Origin: Warburgia ugandensis
Taxonomy: Eukaryota; Streptophyta; Magnoliopsida; Canellales; Canellaceae
Assembly (NCBI GenBank): GCA_035236585.1
Contig: CP141132.1
Coordinates: 62,717,880-62,781,879 of the forward strand
Reading direction: 5' to 3'
DNA length: 64,000 nt
The first letter of the stretch is position 1. Each line of letters begins with the position of its first letter. Of the stretch, positions 57,056-64,000 are shown in pieces. The position numbers and the translations under genes are program-made. The notes beneath the pieces were generated by a model. The model was given only the letters and a program-made list of their open reading frames with translations, did no database searches and was not told the DNA's origin.

Positions 57056-58970
57056 TGTCAACATTAGGTATGGTTAAACCCTTGAGATAAAATTATAGAA
57101 TCAAACTTATCATGCCATTTCTTATGTGCTTATTTTAAGCCATATAAAGATTTAACTAATTTGCATATCTTGCTTTCTTGTTTAGGAAGGAAAGCCTCAC
57201 CCAAAGATTAAAAGCAATTTAGCATATATAAGAATAGAATTGGCCATTGCTACTAATGTACAATATTTTCCTGTTGGCTATACCATTTTGTTGTGATTTA
57301 AAAGGTGTTGTAAATTGATGAATAATATCATGTTCTTTACAAAAATTAGAAAATTCATTTGAGAAATACTAACCACCTCCATCACTATGGAGAAGTTTAA
57401 TCTTCTTGTCATGTAAATGTTTAACTTTGGCTTTATAGTTTATGAAATTAGAAAATTCCTCGTCTTTAGTTTTTAACAAGTATACATACGTTTATCTAGA
57501 ATGGTCATCTATAACTATAATAAAATATCTTTTGCCTCCTCTAGTAAGAATTCCTTTTGACTCACATAAATCATATTTGAGAAGATCTTTCTACACTTTG
57601 AAAAGTATTTTTAGAACATTTGGATTTCACACAATTTTCATACTTAGATTCATGATTAAGACAGTAGGAAGCAACTTTAGTTTAATAATATTTCTAATAG
57701 CATTATAATATGCATGTTCTAATAGTAAATGCCATAAAAATGAAGACTAAATCATATAAGTAGAATTATCAGATACCCTATTCAAAGATAATTTAATCAT
57801 ACCATTACAATATCCTTTAGCCACAAAAATCATGTTCTTGGTCAAGATTAACTTGCAAGAATCATACACGATTTAATTGTCCCTTTTGTTATGGACATAA
57901 TAAGAAAATAAGTTATGTTCACAAGATTTACTTTCATCCCTGAAGTAAAGAACATATCTATAGTGACTTTGTCTAAATCTTAGATTGGCTCTCATTTCCC
58001 ATTTGGACTTTTTGTCTATCTATCACCCACTTAAACATACTTCTTTTAGGGAAAATGCGCACAAAGGCACAGTTTCTTACTATTATCAATTTTCCTTATC
58101 CACCACGTGAACTTTAGCTACCATAGCAACTATCGATTCTTCAATTGCACTTGCTTCAGTCTTTTGCTTCTTAGTAGTTGTTGCAAATTGACACTTGCGA
58201 GCAAAGTGCCTTCTCTTGCCACAAGCGTAGCACTTGATGACCTTTTTGGCATTGTTCCTTTTGAAACCTTTCTCTTGTTGTAATTTGAGGACTTGGGTTT
58301 AGGATTCCAAAATTTCTTATTCAAGCTAGAAGTATGTATGACATTTAACTTAGAATTATTCTTTGAATAATCTTTTCCTATTTCTCACATGATATTTCTC
58401 TTCTACGGGAAGTTGTTTAAGAAGTTGCTCTGTAGTAAATTTTTTATTCTTATGAAATAGACTTTCTCTAAAATCTTCCCATAAAGGTGGGAGCTTTGCA
58501 ATAATTGTTCATATTTGGAAAGATTTAGGAATATCTATTTTTAAAACATGAATTTTTAGCCAAGACTTCAACTCATGTACTTATGCATGTAATGGTTTGT
58601 CATCAATCATCTTAAAATCAAAATATTTGCAACTAAATATTTGTTCATACTTTCTCTTCTAGCTTGTTCTAAAGCAATATAGATTTCTTTAATGGTCTCC
58701 ATTTCGGCATAGACAATCAATCTAATGGTGCATTGAAAATGTTTTCTTGGAATAACGGTTCATCTTCTTGTCACTTGATCCTTTCCTTTCATCTTTCATC
58801 TAACTCATTGGCAGTATGTGCCTATAATGGTTGAAAATTTAGATCTAACATGTACTATATCTTTAGTGTGGTATTAAGGAACTTCATATTATCTTACCAA
58901 AGAGTGAAATTCGTGCCATTGAACTAATCTAATTTGATCACGTCATGCTTCATGGCCTTGATTGTTGACA
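57056..58970 (-). pseudogene. gag, integrase and RT start of the copia element (fossil)
   Basis: From 58970 down: FNGTNFTLW-type gag start, CCHC knuckle near 58230, integrase core with DDHSR and HSDGGG-like segments near 57520-57380, and RT with KICKLVKSLYGLK near 57150. All match copia gag-pol order. It is badly decayed. Confidence 0.8.
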
Positions 58971-58997
58971 AATATAGAAAAAAATAACATATTAAAT

Positions 58998-59261
58998 TGT
59001 TGTAAAAAATTTTGAAGGGAGAGTGTGAGATGGATACAAGAAAGTGAAATGTTTATGGCTTGAGTGTGTATCAAATACACTTTCTTCAAAGTGTTATTTG
59101 CCTCTACTCTATCAAATGAGAGATTGATTATGGGATATCTAGCAAACTGCTTTAGGTATATTATAAGCCTTTGTGTGGACTGTCATAAGCAACTTTCAGA
59201 GATCCACCATGAATTCTAAAATAGGTAGCAGTGATATGATGTGAAAAAAATCAAAAGTCCA
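58998..59261 (-). repeat. 5' LTR of the copia element
   Basis: It is the partner of 46522-46791; the outer end is placed within about 10 bases because a tandem duplication begins right there. Confidence 0.78.
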
Positions 59262-59446
59262 ATAAAAAAACTTTAAATTTAAGTCTTCTTCGACATAGTT
59301 TTACTAGCTAGTAGCATTATTGTAATCATTTAAAAAAGTTTGACTGCTCTATTGCATGATTATGCACATCAAGAGAATGCTCAAAAATTTATTTTATTGT
59401 CCATCAAAAGTGTAAAGATATTGATGCCAATAGGTATAAAACATGA

Positions 59447-59710
59447 TAGCACCCCAACAACGATGCATCATCTCTACTTTTTCATGGTGGGCACCACATA
59501 TCATTGATCCAAGTTGTTCGTCTCACACACCTAACTTTGAACGAACTAAAACACTGTGTTGGAAGCCAATGACTTTCTTTTGGAATGATTTTTGGGACAT
59601 GAGATATCCAAAGTTAGTTGTCTCACATAAACAACTTGGATCAATGGTATGTGAGGCCCATCATGAGAAAATGGTGGTGCCTCATTGTTATCTTTACAAC
59701 AACATTCCAC
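59447..59710. mobile_element. Fold-back MITE in duplication copy 1
   Basis: The left arm ending CATATCATTGATCCAAGTTG..CACCTAACTTTG faces CAAAGTTAG..CAACTTGGATCAATGGTATG. Arms are about 90 bp around a loop of about 70 bp. No target duplication fixed. Confidence 0.7.
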
Positions 59711-61264
59711 AATGTAGAATACCAACAAAGGGAACATTTTTGTAAATAGAAAAAGAGGTCAAATTCTACATATTCTATTTGGATCTACCTTGGACCTTTC
59801 TCTTGTTTTTAAGTTCTACCACCTCATTGATTTCTAATGAATTAAGATGATAATCCTCAAGGTATTTGATTCTCTTTGTGAACAACAAACATACTCACAA
59901 AGTTCAGATTTGGGAAAAAGTTGGCAAGAAAAAAATTTACAGTATACCAAGAAATTCAAAGAAAAGATCTAGAAATTTTAAAAAGATCAATGGAGGACAA
60001 GTCAAAATTTTTTAAAAAGAAAAGCCAAAAAGTTGGGAATTTTTAAAATTTATAGGAATAAAAAATTTATAGTCCACTTAACAACTATGTTGAGTAGAAA
60101 TATATACTATTATAAACAAATTTAAACATAATTTCCAAACAAAATAACAAAGTTTAGAACCGAAAAAAGTAGAAGAGAAAATAATCAAAGTAGAAAAAAT
60201 AATAATTTTTTCAAAATATGTTAAAATAGAAATTTAATAAATTGCAGAGATAGGAGACCTAAAAGTTAAGGTTGAACTATTAAAGAAAAGTCAAGAAATA
60301 AAATGTTAAAGAAAAAATTGTAAAAGCATGCGGTTGTAAAAGGAAAAAGAAACTTCAAAATAGAAAGTTGAAAAATGTAAATTTGAAAAAAGAAAAGGAC
60401 ATAAAATTTGATATTTAGGAAAAAGGAATTTTAACTAAAAATTAGAAAGAATTTAAAAAGATGTATTTTATTGAAAGAGATGGGTCTTTTTAAAGAGTGA
60501 AATGGCTCACAAAAATGTGATTCTTTTTAAAAAAAAGGAAACAAAAAGTACCTTGTTACTATGAAAATACATGAACCTAAATCTCTTAGTCACTTGTGGA
60601 AATATAATTTTATTTTAAGAATACTATCCAAAATTCTATAACTTTGTATGAGCAATGGTTCATATTCAATGATCAAATCTCATTCATATCAAATGCTAGA
60701 ATCGTCTAATTAGCATTTTTCTTTGGCTACTAGACATAAGGTGTTCCAAGAATCAGATCAACTAGCTAGATAAATTGGGACCCATGATGCAATTGAGAGG
60801 TGCATCACTGCAAGTTACTCTTCCCATTAGGTCCTGTGGTTTGTCCTAGCTTATGAGAGAATTGTTGTTGAATTATTGATTGAGCCATGTTAGGAGGCCC
60901 CACTAAATGTAGATTTGCAACAAAGAATTGATGAAAATCTCTTTATTTGCTTCCAGATACCTTGATAATTATTGTTAAAAACTAAATGTCCAATAAAAAA
61001 ACTCCAAATTTAAGTCTTTGAAAAAATAATTCTGTCATCCAATGGCCTTGTCATAATTTTTAAAAAAGTTTAAATGCCACAAAACACATTTGAGATGGCT
61101 TATTTTTTCTTCTGAAACTTTGAAATATTGGCCTATAGCACTTAGAATTTTTGAAACATAGAATTAGAGACCCTTTGATTACTCTATCTCATGATTATGC
61201 ACATCAAAAGCATGGTAAAAAATATATTTACTATCCATCAAAAGTGTAAAAAATTTCGTGCCAA

Positions 61265-61660
61265 TAGGTATAGAGTGTGACAAAACCCCAACAACAGCAA
61301 AGCGCCTCCACTTTCCATAGTGGGCCCCACATATCATTGATCCAAGTTGTTCATTTGACACAACCTAAATTTAGATATCTCATGTTCTAGAAATTATTTC
61401 AAAAGAAAATAAATAGCATCCAAGAAGTAATGCTTTCATCTTGCCAGATACATAAGCTCTTTCCAAAGCAATGGTTACCATGAAGGAACAAAGACACAAT
61501 GTGTTGGAAGCCAATGACTTTCTTTTGGAATGATTTTTTAGCCATGAGATATCCAAAGTTAGGTGTGTCAGATAAATGGCTTGGATCAATGGTATGTAAA
61601 GCCCACCATGGAAACTTGGAGGTACTTTAGTGTTATCTTTAGACCACTAGTTCCCCACAC
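61265..61660. mobile_element. Fold-back MITE in duplication copy 2
   Basis: The same arms recur (61311-61383 against 61547-61612) with about 100 extra bases in the loop. Confidence 0.7.
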
Positions 61661-62474
61661 AACACCAACATAGGAACACTGTTGCAATCTAGAGAAAAAC
61701 AACAAATTCTACATCCTCTATCTTGTTCTACCTTGCATCTTTCTCTTCTTCTTAAGTTCTACCACCTCATTGATTTCTAATGAATTAAGATGATAACCCC
61801 TAAGGTATTTGATTCTCTTTGGGAACAATGCACATAGTTATAAAGTTGGGATTGGAGAAAAAGTGGGCAAGAAAACAGTCATAAAAAATTAAAAAAATTT
61901 CAAATATACTAAAAAAGAGATGGCAAAATTTTAGAAAAAATTGAGAAAATTTAAAAATGTCGATGAAGAAGAAAGTCAAAAATTTTGAAAAAGAAATGAC
62001 AAAAAAATTGAGAAAGTCTCTAAAATTTATAAAGAATAAAAAGTGAATATACAATCTACTTAACTACTATGTTGAATAGAAAGAGATATTATTATAGACA
62101 AATTTAAACACAATGTCCAACTTTCCAGACAAAATAATAAAGTTTCGAAAAAAAGTAGAAGAGAAAACAATCAAAGTAGAAAAATTAGAAAATTTTTAAA
62201 ATATATAAAAATAGAAAGTCCATGAGTTGCACATATAAGAGACTTGAAGGTTAAGGTTGAACTCTTAAAGAAAATTCAAAAAATAGAAAGCTAAAGTTGA
62301 AAATTCATAAAAGAAAAAAAATCATAAAAGCATACAGTTGAAAATGGAAATAGAAAGTTCAAGGAATGTAAAGTCGTAAACAAAAGAAAAAAGTGGTAAA
62401 TTTTGGTATTTTATTAAAAAGTTAGAAATTTTTGAAAAATGAGAATTTTCTTCAAAATATGGGTTGTTTTAAAG

Positions 62475-62636
62475 TATGATATGGCTCACAAAAAATGTGG
62501 GTCTTTTTCAACAAAAAAAGGAAAAAAATAAAAGTATTTTGTTAACCTCACAAAGTATGATATGGTTAACGAAAAATGTGGGTCTTTTTAAACCAAAAAA
62601 AGGAAAAAAAAAAAAAAAATGGTACCTTGTACCTAT
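62475..62636 (+). repeat. Small tandem duplication within copy 2
   Basis: GTATGATATGG, AAAAATGTGGGTCTTTTT and an A-rich run occur twice with a spacing of about 90 bp (62475 and 62563). Copy 1 has a single unit near 60498. Confidence 0.85.
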
Positions 62637-62995
62637 GGCAATACATGAATCTAAATCTCTTAATCATTTATAGTAATAGACTTTTATTTGAGGGATACTA
62701 AGCAAAATTCTAGAACTTTGTATAAGCAACGGTTCATATTCAACGACCAAACCTCTTTCGTATCGGATGCTATGATCATTCAATTAGTCTGTTCCCTTGG
62801 CCACTACACATCGGGATATCCAGAAATCAGATCAACCGGCTGGATAAATTGGGGCCCATAACGTAAGAGGGAGGTGCATCACTGCTCGCTTCGTTGTTGA
62901 GTTCTGATTGAAGCATGTAAGGAGGTCCCACTAAATGTGGATTTGCAGCAGAGAATTTTTGAAATTGTCTTCATTTGCTTCCACATACACTGGTA

Positions 62996-64000
62996 ATTAA
63001 TACGGCACGCTTGATTGAGTCTTTTCCTCCTTCGCTCTTTTTGCTATGTAACCGTCCATTAGTAGGAAGGGCGAAATCCAACGGCTGCGATCGTCAGTGG
63101 GCCCGGGAAACGTTGCATTGTCCTCCGGAAAGGGGGGCAAAGACGATCGCCTGCTTTGACTCACCTGGGAATAAACAAAAATAGAAATAATTATATAAAA
63201 CAAGAAAATATCACGGGATTTTTGGCTTCTCTCCATGTCATGCGCAAGATCTTGTCTATTTCTCCCGGTAACCCTAATCTGGAGGTCGTGTTTGGTCTAG
63301 AAATGTAAAGGTGGGACCTTTAGTCAGTTTCCTATTTAGAGGGCCCCATCATCTGCCAAGCGACATTTTTGTAGTAATCACCATCGTTCATCTTGTTGCC
63401 ACCAACAAATCAGTGGTATATTACCTTCACATCGAACACAAATTCTGGATAGTATTGGCCAAGAGGAATAAGCACTTACCTGAGCGCTGCCTCCGCGCTG
63501 GTCCCACCATTTTTTCATCACGGCCCTTCATCTGATTTCTCTAAGTCCCCATATATTGAATGATAAGCATCCCCAAGATCGGATGATTCTGATTTTCAAA
63601 AATGGAGCTTCCAATTCAATCATTTTGAACCCTTTTCCAAGTAGTTTTTATAATCGTCCATGCTTGTGTAAACAATCATCCAATTGGCAATGTTTAGGAT
63701 TGTTAGTCATCTACAATAAAAGAAATCATATGAACGGTTCTCGTGAACCAAAGGTGGGGTCCATCATGATAAAGTGGGTGTGCAGGACTAAGCATTCCTC
63801 GTTCGGCGCACGTTAGCCTCAAGTCGTGAGAATCTAAACAGCGAGAAATTCCCGAGATGAAGCAACTTCAGACCATCCACGCTGTACAGTCACGGGCGCC
63901 ACTCCAGGGCCTACCCGATTCCGCCACGTTTGCTCCAAACTGTGTTGCGGTACGGAGGCAAGGCGCCGATCGCCCTTTGAAAGCCCGCCATTTTCGCCCG
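62996..64000. other. Right edge, no gene recognised; GC rises at the end
   Basis: No supported coding region. GC content rises in the last 150 bases, which include GGCGCC, CGCCACG and GCCCGCCATTTTCGCCC. This might be a promoter or 5' UTR of a gene beyond the window. Confidence 0.4.

Larger units (their letters stand above)
46522..59261 (-). mobile_element. Ty1/copia LTR retrotransposon, old and broken, carrying nested insertions
   Basis: LTRs of about 265-270 bp (46522-46791 and 58998-59261) enclose copia parts in minus-strand order: gag with a CYACGKRRHFARKC knuckle (about 58100-58950), integrase (about 57750-57230), RT up to about 57055 and again about 48540-48250, and RNase H (about 48150-47680, with ELEFIALSTIVEDVKWL and LADPFTKGL-like motifs). 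Integrase before RT defines copia. An RTE LINE with a 5.1-kb LTR-like block inside it sits in the RT region. The copia copy itself is about 4.3 kb without the nest. It is heavily broken and, with LTRs of clearly lower similarity, the oldest member of the stack. No matching 5-bp target duplication could be confirmed. Confidence 0.85.
59257..62995 (+). repeat. Large tandem duplication, unit about 1.75-2.0 kb
   Basis: Copy 1 (about 59257-60987) and copy 2 (about 60988-62995) are colinear. Landmarks include GTCCAATAAAAAAACT, GATTATGCACATCAA, TCCATCAAAAGTGTAAA, ATCATTGATCCAAGTTGTTC, CACCTCATTGATTTCTAATG, ATGGCTCACAAAAA and GGTGCATCACTGC. Copy 2 is longer because of several insertions. No coding region is seen. 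Long purine-rich, A-rich stretches (about 59900-60560 and 61860-62460) are shared. Confidence 0.87.

Overview
The window is nuclear DNA of a flowering plant. It holds one intact host gene with spliced exons of plant type, a dense and nested load of plant retrotransposons, an Au-type tRNA-derived SINE family, a MULE and a hAT element, an endogenous caulimovirid fragment and long AT-rich microsatellites. There are no operons or other bacterial features. The SINE, RTE and LTR mix would suit a woody or early-diverging angiosperm, but the sequence does not prove the clade.

Layout. 1-8988: a Tekay-like Ty3/gypsy element whose 5' LTR begins before the window; gag-pol is broken and the 3' LTR is about 3 kb. 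9057-21600: AT-rich intergenic DNA with a 2.4-kb MULE (11486-13905; 9-bp target duplication), an unidentified minus-strand coding remnant (about 15540-16640), a 210-bp tandem duplication, several microsatellites, two small MITE-like inverted repeats and one SINE. 21833-38141: the only convincing host gene, a six-exon SDS22/PPP1R7-type leucine-rich-repeat regulator of protein phosphatase 1, with a 340-residue open frame. Its first intron is 13.8 kb. That intron contains two copies of a 1.4-kb duplicated segment, a caulimovirid fragment, a truncated RTE LINE, a Reina-like gypsy element with perfect 5-bp target duplications, and SINEs with clear target duplications.

39584-43737: a 4154-bp non-autonomous hAT element with an exact 8-bp target duplication, filled with clusters of a TATAGGACGGTT hairpin motif and internal tandem repeats. 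About 44040-45960: an L1 LINE 3' half with a SINE inserted in it; another SINE follows. 46522-59261: a three-level nest, in which an old Ty1/copia element contains a minus-strand RTE LINE that is itself split by a 5.1-kb LTR-like block with no coding region (best read as a solo LTR). 59257-62995: a tandem duplication of about 1.75-2.0 kb, each copy carrying a fold-back element. The last 100 bases turn GC-rich and may be the edge of another gene.

Only the SDS22-like gene looks functional; almost everything else is a record of insertion and duplication. I found no clear new biological system. The most unusual structures are the hairpin-array hAT element, the duplicated intron segment with datable SINE insertions, and the triple nest.
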